A stretch of DNA of 64,000 nt from Desulfatibacillum aliphaticivorans DSM 15576 (GCF_000429905.1 NZ_AUCT01000010.1:124001-188000); one strand, 5' to 3'. Counted from the first letter of the stretch, positions 25,411-35,786 are shown. Notes: generated by a model not told the origin, from the letters alone. A program made the numbers and translations.

Positions 25411-25595
25411 CCGAAAAAACTCCAAACGGTTCAAATAATCGCTATTCGCCATCCTCTCAATCGGTGGCGGAACTTTGCGCTCACGCATTATGTTGCAAGA
25501 ATTCGGCCAGATAAGAAAAAACCGAAAAGAATCGTTTGACTACACCCCGTGCAGTAGAGTATTTTCTAGCCCAACGATCATCTATATGAGTTCGC

Positions 25596-27293
25596 TTGAA
25601 TAAACCCCTTGGTACAATGTCACGGAAGCACCCAAACATGGATAAGCCGCTGGATGCCGCATATATAGGCCGCATCCTGAACATGGACGCCTCTCGCGCC
25701 TTAAAAGAGCGCGTCGCCAACTGCATACAAGCCTTCCAGTCTCTGGAATCCATTGGCGCCATGATGATCCCTTATGTCGCTGCCTGGAATGAATCTGACG
25801 GCAAGGTATGGTATGAATTCGCATCTCCCCGCTTCTGCGATATAATGTCCTGCAAGCCCAATGAGCTATCCAAGGTTTTCCCGGAAAGCATCATTGATCG
25901 GAGGCTGTACAGCTCCACATTCAACAACCAAACCATCAGCCGCCTGGAGCTTTTAGGGGCTCGAAACAGGATTCGGGAGGAAGGAAAGCTGACCGGGCAG
26001 ACCGAATCGGTCTTTAAGGTCGCGCCTCCGGGAAAAAGCACTGTTTGGTTAAAAGATCAGGCAGTAATAGAATGCTATCCGGATGATTTTATATGCATTT
26101 CCATTGGCGGTCTTACGGAAGTGACCAAAGAAATGGAAGCGGAGGAAAAACGCAAGCTGGCGGAGGCGGCCCTGGCGGACAGCGAACGGAAATACAGGCA
26201 AACCTTTGAAAACGCGCCTACGCTTATAGTTCTGTCGGACTCTCAAGGAAAAATCCTGGATTGCAACCCGAAAATTCTGCCTTATTTGGGCTATTCGCCG
26301 CAGGATGTCCTGGGTTGCAACCTCTTGGATTTCACCCAGCAGGGGAGCGCAGCCGCTCTCCAGGAAGCCCTGGACCAGACCATAAAAAACGGACAAACTT
26401 CCGGGGTGGAGCTCCTGTTTGTGAAGCAGGATGGCAGGTTCCTTGACGCAAACGTCAATTTTTCGGCTCTTACCGATGAGTTGGGGCATAGTGAAAAGGT
26501 GATTTGCGGAATTGAGGACGTCACTCACAAAAGGCAGATGGAAGAGGAACTTGTCAGGACCCGCAAACTGGACGCCACAGGAATTCTGGCCGGCGGGATA
26601 GCCCACGACTTTAACAACTTGCTTACGGTCATCATCGGAAACATGGAGCTGACCCAGTTGCACGGAACGCTTGATGGATCCTCCAAGCAGGCTCTGCTTG
26701 CGGCCAAGGACGCTGCGGTGCGGGCCTTCAGGCTGACCAACAAGTTCATCACATTTTCCCAGGGAGGCTCCCCCGTCAGAAGAAGGACCGCCGTCACCCA
26801 ACTCATCGAAAACGCCATCATGGAGTCCACCCAGGATACCATGAGCTTCGCCCTTATGGGGTCCCGCCTGGAGTTCCAGCGCAACTACAGCGAAGACCTT
26901 TGGGACGCCATGGTGGATGAAGGGCAAATGCGGCAGGTTTTTATGAGCATCCTGGCCAACGCCAAGGAGGCCATGCCCAGGGGCGGCGAGATTTTCGTCA
27001 GCGCCAAGAACACCACGGTGACGCTCCAAAACGATCAGGAAGAGGTTCCACTCCCCCAGGGACAGTACATCAAGATTGCGATTTCGGACCAGGGCGTTGG
27101 AATTCACCCGGAAAACCTGGAGAAAATCTTCGATCCTTATTTCTCCACCAAGGACCGCGGACGGCAAAAAGGCATGGGCCTGGGCCTTTCCATCGCCTAT
27201 TCCGTGGTCAAGAAGCACGACGGCTTCATTACCGTCAAACCCCGCAATGCAGGAGGCGTCAGCGTGGTCATCTACCTCCCCGCCTGCCCCTGA
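25596..27293 (+). CDS. Cytoplasmic PAS sensor histidine kinase
   Basis: The roughly 560-residue kinase has no membrane segment. A first PAS-like region covers about 50-190, a second clearer PAS domain about 200-315 (KYRQTFENAPTLIVLSDSQG, LGYSPQDVLG). The HisKA motif is ILAGGIAHDFNNLLTVIIGN, of the AHDFNN subtype often found in orphan hybrid kinases. The ATPase domain shows FMSILANAKEAMPRGG, ISDQGVGI, FDPYFSTKDRGRQKGMGLGL and a complete end. The longest frame starts with TTG at 25596; ATG codons at 25617 and 25638 are alternatives, the latter with a GGAAG at suitable spacing. No receiver partner is adjacent. It ends five bases from the stop of the convergent kinase at 27299. Confidence 0.85.
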   Translation: MNKPLGTMSRKHPNMDKPLDAAYIGRILNMDASRALKERVANCIQAFQSLESIGAMMIPYVAAWNESDGKVWYEFASPRFCDIMSCKPNELSKVFPESIIDRRLYSSTFNNQTISRLELLGARNRIREEGKLTGQTESVFKVAPPGKSTVWLKDQAVIECYPDDFICISIGGLTEVTKEMEAEEKRKLAEAALADSERKYRQTFENAPTLIVLSDSQGKILDCNPKILPYLGYSPQDVLGCNLLDFTQQGSAAALQEALDQTIKNGQTSGVELLFVKQDGRFLDANVNFSALTDELGHSEKVICGIEDVTHKRQMEEELVRTRKLDATGILAGGIAHDFNNLLTVIIGNMELTQLHGTLDGSSKQALLAAKDAAVRAFRLTNKFITFSQGGSPVRRRTAVTQLIENAIMESTQDTMSFALMGSRLEFQRNYSEDLWDAMVDEGQMRQVFMSILANAKEAMPRGGEIFVSAKNTTVTLQNDQEEVPLPQGQYIKIAISDQGVGIHPENLEKIFDPYFSTKDRGRQKGMGLGLSIAYSVVKKHDGFITVKPRNAGGVSVVIYLPACP

Positions 27294-27298
27294 CCTTT

Positions 27299-29725
27299 TT
27301 AAGAAGGATAGGACGCCGGATTCCGGCTCTGCAGGTCTTCCATAGGCAGGGTAATGGTAAAGACTGCGCCTCCCTCGGAATTGTTCGCCGCGGAAATGGT
27401 CCCCTTATGCTCCTCAATAATGCCCAGGCAGATGGACAGCCCCACCCCCATGCCCATTTTTTTCTTTCTGGTGTAAAACGGGTCGAACACCTTGTTCAAA
27501 TCCTCAGGGGCGATGCCCGGCCCGTCATCCATGACTTGCATGACAAGGCTGGAGTTCCTCCGCTGCGTCTTGACGACAATGCCGCCTTTTAAGCCTGGCC
27601 CGTAATCATCGGCGTTCGCCGAAATGGCCTCCACGGCATTGTTCACCAGGTTGAGCACCACCTGGCTCATCTGCTGGGGCGAGGCCAGGATGTCCGGGAT
27701 GCTTTCATCCAGATCCAGGCTCACCTCCACACGGCTCTTCTTGAGGTAGCTGGCGCCCAGGCCTACGGAACCCTCAATAATCCGATTGATATTGGTTTTT
27801 TGGCGTTTTTCCTTGCCCGGTCTGTTCAGGTCCAAGAGATTTTTCACCGTGTCCCGAATATTTAAAAACGCCCCTTTTAACAGATCGATCTGGCTGCACA
27901 ATTCGCGGTCATCCGCATACTCACGTTTTATGGCGCCCAGCATCATGGTGATGGCCTGCAAAGGAGAATTGATTTCATGGGCGACCGAGGCCGCCAACTG
28001 CCCGGTTGCGGCCAGCCTTTCAGAGCGGATCAACTGGCTTTCCAACTCCTTGGTGGCGGTGACGTCCCGGAAGCTCCACACCCTGCCGCCGTCCGGCTTT
28101 TGCCTGGAAAGCGGGCTGGAGTACTCCTCGATCACCCGGCCGTCTTTCAGCACCAGGGCGCCGTGGGTGGTTTGGGCTGTTTTAAAAGTCTCAAAAACGG
28201 TCTGTTTAAGGTTGTGGGAGTTTTCTATCTGGCTCGCCATGTGGTCCAGAATCTTTGTGTTGTCCCTGGCTGCCATCAAGGAAATAGGAATCCGGAACAA
28301 TTCTTTAAACAAGCTGTTAAAATGGGTTATTCGGCCGTTTTCGTCCACAACCAGAATGCCGTCCGCCGTGGACTCAATGGTGGCGCGCAGCAATTTCTCA
28401 TGTTCCAGCAGAGCGGCTTCCCCGCGTTTTCGTTCTTCAATTTCGTTCGTCAGCTTATAGTTTGCGGCCAACAACTCGCTTGTTCGGCTGGCCACCTCCA
28501 TCTCCAAAGCATCGTGGGCCCGCTGCAAGGCTTCTTCCGCACTTTTCCGCTCCGAAACGTCGCTCTGGAAGCACAGCAAGGCGGGGGCCGAGTCCCAAAT
28601 TATTTTTATGCTGCTTTGCTCCACCCAGCGCTCGTTTCCATCCCGGGAAATGATGCGGAAGGCCTGCACGGCCGCCTTCCTCCCGCTCTCCACCAACTCA
28701 TGCTGCTTTTGCAGAACCATACGGCGGTCGTCCGGATGGATATGAGAGTCGAAAACCCATCCTTTGAACTCTTCTCGGGAGTAGCCGTATAATTCGCTCA
28801 CCTGTTTGTTCCAAAAGACGGGATAGTTGTTCTGGACCACCACAATGCCTTCATTGGCGTTTTCCACCACCTCCCGGTAGCGCAATTCGCTGTCCCGCAG
28901 GGCCTGTTCCGTCAGCTTAAGCGCGGTGACATCCTCGACGGCCCCCACGTAGCCAAGCACATTGCCTGCCTGATCCAAAATACGGGTTGCGCCGAAACTG
29001 ATCCAGCGCATGGCGCCCCGGTTGGTCCAGATCTGGGTTTCGTGGGAATACTCTTCCCCCTCCAAAACGCCTTGAAGCCAGCTTTCCACGGTGGAGATGG
29101 CTTCCAGGGGAGGCAAGGCGCCTTGCTTGTTTCTCTCCAGGTCCCAGTCCCCTTCCAGCTCAAAAATGCTTTTAAGAGCGGGATTGACATAGGTTGTCAC
29201 CCCATGCTCATTGACCAGAAAGATGCCTATGGGCGCAGATTGAGTCATGCGCCTGAACCGCTCTTCGCTCGTCCGCAGTTCTTGGATCTTATTTGTATAG
29301 TGGTTGATTTCCTCTTGCTGCAAAAGAAGCGTTTTTTCCAGTTGGACGGTTTTGCCCAGCAACTCCCGGGTCTTCTGCTGCATCTTGGATTCCGCGTCCG
29401 CAAGGCGTCCGGCGTCCAGCTCCTTTGAGACAATCAAAGAGTCCAAAACCTTGTTAAACTCGCCAGCCAGCCTTGCCCAAGGTCCCGGCCCCGCGTCAGG
29501 GTCCAGGCGGCGCTCATAGCTTCCATTGACCAGGTTTTCTAACGCATCGACAATTTCCCAATAATGATAAATAATTCTTTGGCGGAGATGCAGGGAGACG
29601 GCGGCTATTAAGCAAATCAGAAAAAGGCTGAGGGCAAGGTAATACCCGTCCAAGGCTGCAATGCTTATGACGCCCAAGATTGCAGAAAGGACAACAAGGA
29701 GAACTGAATGACGTTCCAAATCCAT
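27299..29725 (-). CDS. Membrane multi-PAS sensor histidine kinase
   Basis: The 808-residue kinase begins with two close TM helices (about 7-27 and 29-47) with almost no periplasmic loop. A HAMP-like linker and coiled coil to about 155 follow, then three PAS domains (about 155-275, 285-395 and 450-560; the second reads GYSREEFKGWVFDSHIHPDDR). HisKA has AASVAHEINSPLQAI; the ATPase domain has NLVNNAVEAI, MDDGPGIAPED, FDPFYTRKKKMGMGVGLSI. With no extracytoplasmic domain it should sense internal redox, energy or membrane state; no haem or flavin signature is evident. It is the last gene in the long minus-strand run from pgpA, 40 bases after the ArsA-type gene. Confidence 0.9.
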   Translation of the reverse strand: MDLERHSVLLVVLSAILGVISIAALDGYYLALSLFLICLIAAVSLHLRQRIIYHYWEIVDALENLVNGSYERRLDPDAGPGPWARLAGEFNKVLDSLIVSKELDAGRLADAESKMQQKTRELLGKTVQLEKTLLLQQEEINHYTNKIQELRTSEERFRRMTQSAPIGIFLVNEHGVTTYVNPALKSIFELEGDWDLERNKQGALPPLEAISTVESWLQGVLEGEEYSHETQIWTNRGAMRWISFGATRILDQAGNVLGYVGAVEDVTALKLTEQALRDSELRYREVVENANEGIVVVQNNYPVFWNKQVSELYGYSREEFKGWVFDSHIHPDDRRMVLQKQHELVESGRKAAVQAFRIISRDGNERWVEQSSIKIIWDSAPALLCFQSDVSERKSAEEALQRAHDALEMEVASRTSELLAANYKLTNEIEERKRGEAALLEHEKLLRATIESTADGILVVDENGRITHFNSLFKELFRIPISLMAARDNTKILDHMASQIENSHNLKQTVFETFKTAQTTHGALVLKDGRVIEEYSSPLSRQKPDGGRVWSFRDVTATKELESQLIRSERLAATGQLAASVAHEINSPLQAITMMLGAIKREYADDRELCSQIDLLKGAFLNIRDTVKNLLDLNRPGKEKRQKTNINRIIEGSVGLGASYLKKSRVEVSLDLDESIPDILASPQQMSQVVLNLVNNAVEAISANADDYGPGLKGGIVVKTQRRNSSLVMQVMDDGPGIAPEDLNKVFDPFYTRKKKMGMGVGLSICLGIIEEHKGTISAANNSEGGAVFTITLPMEDLQSRNPASYPS

Positions 29726-29765
29726 GGGTCACCTGCCAAGATCGCCCCCCCGTCCTCCAGGCGAA

Positions 29766-30911
29766 TTACACTCTTAACACCCGCAATTTAAGATAGGAGG
29801 CCACATCCAACAACGTGGCGATGTCATGCACGTCATGCAGTAAATAAGGCACGCGGACGCTTCCCACGCCCTTTTGAAGGCGCGTTAAAAAAGATTCTAT
29901 GGCGCGTTTATCCGCCTCGGCCAGCAGGATGAACAAACGCAGGTTGGCGACCAGGGCTTCCACGGCCGGCTTATATTTCCTTAGTGAAGAAGCTGCTTTT
30001 TCGCCCATGGCCTCCACTTCCCTGGAGGTCAGGTCCGTTGGCGGCGTATGCACGCGGTTGAAAATCACTCCGCCCAGGGCCATGCCTTCCTGTTCGATCC
30101 TCTCCACAAAAAAATCCGCCTCGCTTAAAGATCCGGATTGGGGCGACGTGACCAGTAAAAAGGCGGTCCCGTCCTCTTCCATCAGCTCCCGCACCCTGGC
30201 GGCCCGGGCTTTAAACCCGTCGTACAGGCCTTCGAACACCAGAAAAAAATCCGCAATGTCGGCGAGGGTCTCCTTGCCCGTGGCTTTTTCCAAGATGGAA
30301 AACATGGCCTTGGCCGTGCGGTTGACGAATTTGAACCCCATCTTGCCGGCCGTGAGATAAGGTTTGAGCACCCATTGGATGACCTTGGCGTCCAAAAAAG
30401 CCGTCATTTTATTGGGCGCGTCCAAAAAATCCAGCGCGTGGCGCGAAGGCGGCGTGTCCAGGACGATCAAGTCGTATTTTCCGCTGGCGGCGAGCTCATA
30501 CAGCTTTTCCATGGCGGAAAACTCCTGGCTGCCGGCCAGGGCGGTGGTTATATTTTGATAAAACCCGTTTTCCAGAATTTTGCGGCTGGTTTCCTCATTG
30601 GGCGAAATGCGCTGGATGAGGTCGTCAAAGGTACGCTTGGAGTCCAGCATCATGCCCCAAAGCTCTCCTTTAGGCTTGACGCCCGCCTTGTCAAAGGCTT
30701 CGTCCGGTATGCGCGCTTCTTCGTTGCCCAGTTCTTTCAAACCAAGGGAGTCCGCCAGTCTTTTGGCCGGGTCGATGGTGCAGACCAGAACCTTGCGACC
30801 GGCCATGGCCGCGGAGAGGGCCAACGAGGCGCTGATAGTGGTTTTACCCACGCCGCCGGAGCCGCAGCAAACCAGGATGTGTTTTTCGGCGACCAGGTCG
30901 GAAAGCTGCAT
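29766..30911 (-). CDS. ArsA/Get3-family ATPase with altered signature Lys
   Basis: The 381-residue protein has the deviant Walker A of ArsA/Get3/MinD ATPases, but as CGSGGVGKTT: the signature Lys of KGGVGKT, which contacts the partner's nucleotide, is Ser. Other family features are CTIDPAKRLADSLG, the switch VLDTPPSRHALDFLDAP and VIFNRVHTP. ArsA proteins power arsenite export and Get3 inserts tail-anchored proteins; no arsB, arsR or arsD is near. Its ATG overlaps the stop of the neighbouring ArsA-type gene by one base, so the two proteins are made together and may form a heterodimer, like the two halves of ArsA. Cargo unknown. Confidence 0.85.
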   Translation of the reverse strand: MQLSDLVAEKHILVCCGSGGVGKTTISASLALSAAMAGRKVLVCTIDPAKRLADSLGLKELGNEEARIPDEAFDKAGVKPKGELWGMMLDSKRTFDDLIQRISPNEETSRKILENGFYQNITTALAGSQEFSAMEKLYELAASGKYDLIVLDTPPSRHALDFLDAPNKMTAFLDAKVIQWVLKPYLTAGKMGFKFVNRTAKAMFSILEKATGKETLADIADFFLVFEGLYDGFKARAARVRELMEEDGTAFLLVTSPQSGSLSEADFFVERIEQEGMALGGVIFNRVHTPPTDLTSREVEAMGEKAASSLRKYKPAVEALVANLRLFILLAEADKRAIESFLTRLQKGVGSVRVPYLLHDVHDIATLLDVASYLKLRVLRV

Positions 30912-31885
30912 CAGACGCCCTCCTTCAGGTTCCGGCTGATAATGGCGGCCACCTTTTGCACGCCTTCCTTATCCACCCTTCCGGGAAAAAGATGGGGGAT
31001 GGAGACGATGGGAGGCCCGATTTTTTCCAGCACCATGTTTTTGTAAAATTCGCTCTGATCCACCCGCGCCTGCCTGCTTTCCAAAGCGGTCAAAAGGCCT
31101 TTCGCCCGGTCGGGAAAGACCTCCTTCAGCCGCTCCATGGCGTTGCCGTCCTTTTGCAGCTTGTCAAAAGAGTCTTGCGACTCGTCGTCGAACAAGGGCG
31201 GATACACGCTGTTCACAAAGGTGATCCCGGTGGGAATCCCCAACTCCTCCTTGGCGGTCTTCAGCAAGGTTATGGACTCGTTGACCGGCATTTCCTCGGG
31301 CAGAGTGACCACGTTCAACAACGAAATTTTGGGATCCGTGAGCATCCTCTGGACGTCCGCGGTCTGCCCCTGCATCCTGCCCATCTTGATGATGTTCATG
31401 AACACGGAGGGGACTTTTAAAAAGCTCAGGCCGTGGCCCGTGGCCGGAGAATCCACCACAATCAGGTCGAAGCGCGGCCTGTTGGACCATTTGACCTTCA
31501 TGTCGTACAGGTGCCAGATTTTTCCGACGGTGATGAGTTCGCGCCAGCCGGGAGCCGTGTTGAGAAAGTAATTGAGCAGCCGGTTGTTCAGGATCAATCG
31601 GGCGGCGCCGCCGATCTTCAGTTGCAGGCCCACGTATTCGTGCAAGGCCCGGAAGGGTTCGATGCTGAGGACCGTAAGGTCTCGGTCCACCTCGATTTCC
31701 TTGTACACGGGAATCTCCCGCCCGAAGATCATGCGCATGTTAGGCGAGGGAGTGACCTCCACCAAACAGACGCTCATACCCCGGTCCCTGGCTGCATAAG
31801 CCAAGGCCGCAGCGACTGTGGTTTTGCCAACTCCCCCCTTGCCTGTTACGAATAGTATACGCTTTTCAAACGGGTCGATTCCCAA
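30911..31885 (-). CDS. ArsA/Get3-family ATPase
   Basis: The 324-residue ATPase has the full deviant Walker A, FVTGKGGVGKTTVAAALAY, with the signature Lys, then VEVTPSPNMRMIFG, the switch VVDSPATGHGLSFLKVP and a nucleotide-base region ITFVNSVYPP. It is shorter than eukaryotic Get3 and lacks an obvious CxxC zinc site. It pairs with the next gene (29766-30911), whose signature Lys is lost, so this subunit probably supplies the Lys in trans. It starts 25 bases downstream of alaS in the same direction. A function in arsenic resistance is not supported by context. Confidence 0.87.
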   Translation of the reverse strand: MGIDPFEKRILFVTGKGGVGKTTVAAALAYAARDRGMSVCLVEVTPSPNMRMIFGREIPVYKEIEVDRDLTVLSIEPFRALHEYVGLQLKIGGAARLILNNRLLNYFLNTAPGWRELITVGKIWHLYDMKVKWSNRPRFDLIVVDSPATGHGLSFLKVPSVFMNIIKMGRMQGQTADVQRMLTDPKISLLNVVTLPEEMPVNESITLLKTAKEELGIPTGITFVNSVYPPLFDDESQDSFDKLQKDGNAMERLKEVFPDRAKGLLTALESRQARVDQSEFYKNMVLEKIGPPIVSIPHLFPGRVDKEGVQKVAAIISRNLKEGV

Positions 31886-31910
31886 AATTCTCTCCGGTCG
31901 ATCGCGGGCG

Positions 31911-34538
31911 CTACATCTCCTCTACGATCTGATAGGCTTTTTCCATGGCCTGGGAGAGATTTTCCGGCTTGCTGCCTCCTGCCTGAGCCATATCCGGCCG
32001 GCCTCCGCCTCCCCCTCCAACTTCCTTGGCGACATGTTTGATGATGTTTCCGGCCTGAAACTGCTTGGTCAGGTCCTTGGTTACCATGACAATGAGCAAG
32101 GCCTTTCCGTTAACCTCACTGCCTAGCACCACGATGCCGGACTGCAATTTGTCCCTGAATTTGTCGGCCAGGTCCCGCATGGCCGCGGGAGAGTCCACTT
32201 CCACCTTTTTGGCGATCATCTTTGCGCCGCGGACCTCCCGGATTTCGTCGTCCACGCTCTCGGACGCCTTGGCTGCAATCTTGGCTTTGAGGGCGTTGAT
32301 TTCCTTTTCCTGCTGCTTGTTCTGGGCCAGGAGCTTTTCGATCTTATCGGGCAGGGTTTCCGGCTTTTCCTTTAGCAGGCCCGAAACCTTGTTCAGGTTG
32401 CTCATCAGGCCGTGCACGTATTCCACGGCGCCCGCCCCGGTCAACGCCTCGATGCGGCGCACGCCGGCGGCCACGCTGGATTCGCCCACGATCACAAAAA
32501 ATCCCACGTCGCCGGAACGCTCGGTATGGGTGCCGCCGCAAAGCTCCTTGCTAAAGCCTTCCATGGAAACCACCCGGACGGTGTCCCCGTATTTTTCCTC
32601 GAACAGGGCCATGGCGCCGGATTCCCGGGCCTGATCCGCGTCCATTTCCACGGTGTTGACGTCCAGGTTGTCGCGAATGCGCTCATTGACCAGGGTTTCG
32701 ATCTTGACGGTTTCTTCGGGCGTCAGCGGAGAGAAATGGGTGAAGTCAAAACGCAGACGTTCGGGCCCCACCAACGAGCCCGCCTGCTTGACATGATCGC
32801 CTACCACCTCGCGCAGGGCTGCGTGCAGCAAATGAGTGGCCGTGTGATTCCGGGCCGTGGCCTGGCGGGCGGCTTCGTCCACCTTCAGGTCCACGTTCTG
32901 GCCCTTGGCGATTTTGCCTTTGACCACCTTGCCTTCATGGATAATCAGGCCCGTGGGGTCTTTCAGGGTCTTGACCACTTCCAGTTCCAGGCCGTCCGCC
33001 GTGATCACACCAAGGTCGCCCATCTGGCCGCCGGACTCGCCGTAAAAAGGCGTGGCTTCCGTAACCACGGAGACCGCGTCGCCGGCCTGAGCCTCCTGGA
33101 CTTCCTTGCCGTCCTTGACAACCAGGAGGACCTTGGAGCAGCCGGAGGTGCCGTGATATCCCTGGAACTCGCATTTGATTCCCTGGCTGGACAGGCTGGC
33201 GAAGGCTTCTCCTGCGCCTTCAAAGGCCACGGTGGAGCGGGATTTTTCCTTTTGCTCCTTCATCCGGGTTTCAAAGCCGTCCCGATCCAGGACAATGCCC
33301 TTGTCCCGAACCACGTCTTCCACGATGTCCACTGGAAATCCGTAGGTGTCGTACAGCTTGAAAATAACTTCGCCGCTGATTTCCTTTTCGCCCTTGGCTT
33401 CCATCTCGCCCAGGGCGTCGTTCAAAACGCTCAGGCCTTTGTCCAGGGTTTCGGAGAAGCGGTTTTCTTCGTTCACGATGACGTTGGTGATAAAGCTCCG
33501 GCCTTCCGTCAGGTCCGGATAGGCGCCGCCCATGGAGTCGCAGACCGCGGCCACGGTTTCGTGCAAAAAGGACTTGTTAAAGCCCAACTGGCGGCCGTAG
33601 CGGATGGCCCGGCGCATGATGCGCCTTAGCACGTAGCCCCTGCCTTCGTTGGAGGGCAAAATGCCGTCGCCCACCAGAAAGGCGGCGGCCCGGCTGTGGT
33701 CGGCGATGACCTTCATGCACACGTCGTCGGTTTTGGAGTCGCCCAATTTTTTGCCGGAAAGCTCGCCGATGCGGTTGAAAATGGGCGTGAACAAGTCGGT
33801 GCCGTAGTTGGTGCCGGCGTTTTGCAAAATGGAGCAAATGCGCTCCAGGCCCATGCCGGTGTCGATGCTCGGCCTGGGCAGGGGAGTCATCTTGCCGGTT
33901 TCGTCCCGGTTGTACTGCATGAACACCAGGTTCCAGATTTCCAGGTACCTGTCGCAGTCGCAGCCCACCGCGCAATCCGGGCTGCCGCAGCCGAACGCCT
34001 CGCCCCGGTCGATGTGGATCTCGCTGCACGGACCGCAAGGGCCGGTGTCGCCCATGGACCAGAAGTTGTCCTTTTCGCCCAGACGCACGATGCGCTCTTC
34101 GGGCACGCCGATTTTATCGCGCCACAGGAGCCCGGCTTCGTCGTCGTCCAGATAGATGGAGACCCAGAGTTTGTCCGCAGGCAGGCCGAACTTGTTGACC
34201 AACAGGTCCCAGGAGAGTTCAATGGCAAGTTCCTTGAAGTAATCTCCAAAGGAAAAGTTGCCCAGCATCTCGAAAAAGGTGTGATGGCGGGCCGTGTAGC
34301 CCACGTTTTCCAGGTCGTTGTGCTTTCCGCCCGCCCGGACGCATTTTTGGGATGTTGCAGCCCGGGTGTAGTCGCGTTTCTCTTCGCCCAGGAAAGTGCG
34401 TTTGAACTGCACCATGCCTGCATTGGTAAAAAGAAGAGTGGGATCGTCCTGGGGAACCAGGGACGAGCTTTTAACCACTCTGTGGTCATTTTTCTTGAAA
34501 TACTCCAAAAACGCGGAGCGGACTTCGTTACCGGTCAT
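31911..34538 (-). CDS. alaS: Alanyl-tRNA synthetase
   Basis: The enzyme is 875 residues, the same size as E. coli AlaS. It starts MTGNEVRSAFLEYFKKNDH, continues with class II motifs (RAATSQKCVRAGGKHNDLENVG, FEMLGNFSFGDYFKE, DTGMGLERI), then the editing domain with HTATHLLHAAL and CGGTHTERSGDVG (zinc-binding His and Cys) and the C-terminal C-Ala domain with GGGGGGRPDMAQAGG. The frame is open to 34610, but the ATG at 34538 has GGGAG and matches the family start. It sits between recA and the ArsA pair; recA-alaS adjacency is common in Proteobacteria. Confidence 0.97.
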   Translation of the reverse strand: MTGNEVRSAFLEYFKKNDHRVVKSSSLVPQDDPTLLFTNAGMVQFKRTFLGEEKRDYTRAATSQKCVRAGGKHNDLENVGYTARHHTFFEMLGNFSFGDYFKELAIELSWDLLVNKFGLPADKLWVSIYLDDDEAGLLWRDKIGVPEERIVRLGEKDNFWSMGDTGPCGPCSEIHIDRGEAFGCGSPDCAVGCDCDRYLEIWNLVFMQYNRDETGKMTPLPRPSIDTGMGLERICSILQNAGTNYGTDLFTPIFNRIGELSGKKLGDSKTDDVCMKVIADHSRAAAFLVGDGILPSNEGRGYVLRRIMRRAIRYGRQLGFNKSFLHETVAAVCDSMGGAYPDLTEGRSFITNVIVNEENRFSETLDKGLSVLNDALGEMEAKGEKEISGEVIFKLYDTYGFPVDIVEDVVRDKGIVLDRDGFETRMKEQKEKSRSTVAFEGAGEAFASLSSQGIKCEFQGYHGTSGCSKVLLVVKDGKEVQEAQAGDAVSVVTEATPFYGESGGQMGDLGVITADGLELEVVKTLKDPTGLIIHEGKVVKGKIAKGQNVDLKVDEAARQATARNHTATHLLHAALREVVGDHVKQAGSLVGPERLRFDFTHFSPLTPEETVKIETLVNERIRDNLDVNTVEMDADQARESGAMALFEEKYGDTVRVVSMEGFSKELCGGTHTERSGDVGFFVIVGESSVAAGVRRIEALTGAGAVEYVHGLMSNLNKVSGLLKEKPETLPDKIEKLLAQNKQQEKEINALKAKIAAKASESVDDEIREVRGAKMIAKKVEVDSPAAMRDLADKFRDKLQSGIVVLGSEVNGKALLIVMVTKDLTKQFQAGNIIKHVAKEVGGGGGGRPDMAQAGGSKPENLSQAMEKAYQIVEEM

Positions 34539-34637
34539 GATTTCTCCCGCCTCCGGCAGACCCGCGGGCTTGCCGCCTGTTTTAAAAAGGCCTGCACCGG
34601 AGCTGCTCACACACTGGCAAGTTGTTAAGGTTGTTAT

Positions 34638-35699
34638 TTACTTTTTCTTTTTGCCGCCGTTGTTTTCTTCCGGCGCGGTTTCCTGGGCTTCTTCGGGCGC
34701 ATCGTCTCCGATGCCCAGCTTGTTCCTGATCATTTTCAAGGCTTTGTCGTATACGTCCGGGTTTTCCTTGAAAAAGCGTTTTACGTTTTCCCGGCCCTGG
34801 CCGATGCGTTCTCCGTCAAAGGAGTACCATGCGCCGCTTTTATCGATGATTTCCAGATTGACGCCCGCGTCCAGCAAGTCGCCGGTCTTGGAAATGCCTT
34901 CGCCGTACATGACGTCGAACTCGGCTTCCTTGAAAGGAGGCGCCATTTTGTTTTTAACCACGCGCACCTTGGCCCGGTTGCCCACGGATTCGGTTCCTTC
35001 CTTGATGGCGCCGATCCTGCGGATGTCCAAACGCACGGAGGCATAAAACTTAAGGGCGTTGCCGCCGGTGGTGGTTTCCGGGTTGCCGAACATCACGCCG
35101 ATTTTCATACGAATCTGGTTGATGAAAATCAGGCATGTGCGGGTTTTGTTGATGGTGCCGGTGAGCTTGCGCAAGGCTTGGCTCATGAGGCGGGCCTGGA
35201 GACCCATGTGGGAGTCGCCCATGTCGCCTTCGATTTCCGCCTTGGGGGTCAGGGCCGCCACCGAGTCGATGACCAGGATGTCCACGGCGCCGCTGCGCAC
35301 CAGCATGTCGGCGATTTCCAGGGCCTGCTCGCCCGTGTCGGGCTGGGAAACCAGCAGTTCATCGCAATTGACGCCCAATTTCTTGGCGTAGCTCACGTCC
35401 AGGGCGTGCTCGGCGTCCACAAAGGCGGCCACGCCGCCCCTTGCCTGGGCCTCGGCCACGGCATGGAGGGCCAGGGTGGTTTTACCGGAAGATTCCGGGC
35501 CGTAGATTTCCACAATCCGGCCTCTGGGAAGCCCGCCGATCCCCAATGCCAGATCCAGGGCAATGGAGCCCGTGGGAATGACCGGCACTTTCATGGCGAC
35601 CTGGTCGCCCAACTTCATGACTGACCCTTTGCCGAACTGGCGCTCAATCTGGCTTATGGCTGTATCCAGGGCTTTGGTTTTGTCCTCAGTGATTGCCAT
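34638..35699 (-). CDS. recA: Recombinase A
   Basis: The 353-residue protein shows the RecA hallmarks: [21 protein letters not shown] at the start, Walker [14 protein letters not shown], Walker [13 protein letters not shown], loop L1 [19 protein letters not shown] and L2 [20 protein letters not shown]. The C-terminus is acidic, then ends in four Lys. It forms filaments on single-stranded DNA for recombination and for LexA cleavage. The ribosome-binding site GGAGGAAG lies just upstream. I did not find a clear LexA box in the 87 bases to thpR, so SOS control may act at the operon head or use a different box. Confidence 0.98.
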   Translation of the reverse strand: MAITEDKTKALDTAISQIERQFGKGSVMKLGDQVAMKVPVIPTGSIALDLALGIGGLPRGRIVEIYGPESSGKTTLALHAVAEAQARGGVAAFVDAEHALDVSYAKKLGVNCDELLVSQPDTGEQALEIADMLVRSGAVDILVIDSVAALTPKAEIEGDMGDSHMGLQARLMSQALRKLTGTINKTRTCLIFINQIRMKIGVMFGNPETTTGGNALKFYASVRLDIRRIGAIKEGTESVGNRAKVRVVKNKMAPPFKEAEFDVMYGEGISKTGDLLDAGVNLEIIDKSGAWYSFDGERIGQGRENVKRFFKENPDVYDKALKMIRNKLGIGDDAPEEAQETAPEENNGGKKKK

Positions 35700-35786
35700 A
35701 TTCTTCCTCCGTCCCTTTGAACGATAAGATTTTCTGGTGTCGAGAAATGGGCCGTCCCTGTCCGCTTTAGCTATCTAATCGGCTAA

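Noticed and set aside
24838..25596. An insertion sequence around the pRiA4b ORF-3 family gene
   Set aside because: No transposase, terminal repeats or target duplication could be seen; the gene alone does not show an element.
29766..31885. An arsenic-resistance operon
   Set aside because: The ArsA-type ATPases have no arsB, arsC, arsD or arsR near them; the family also has other roles.
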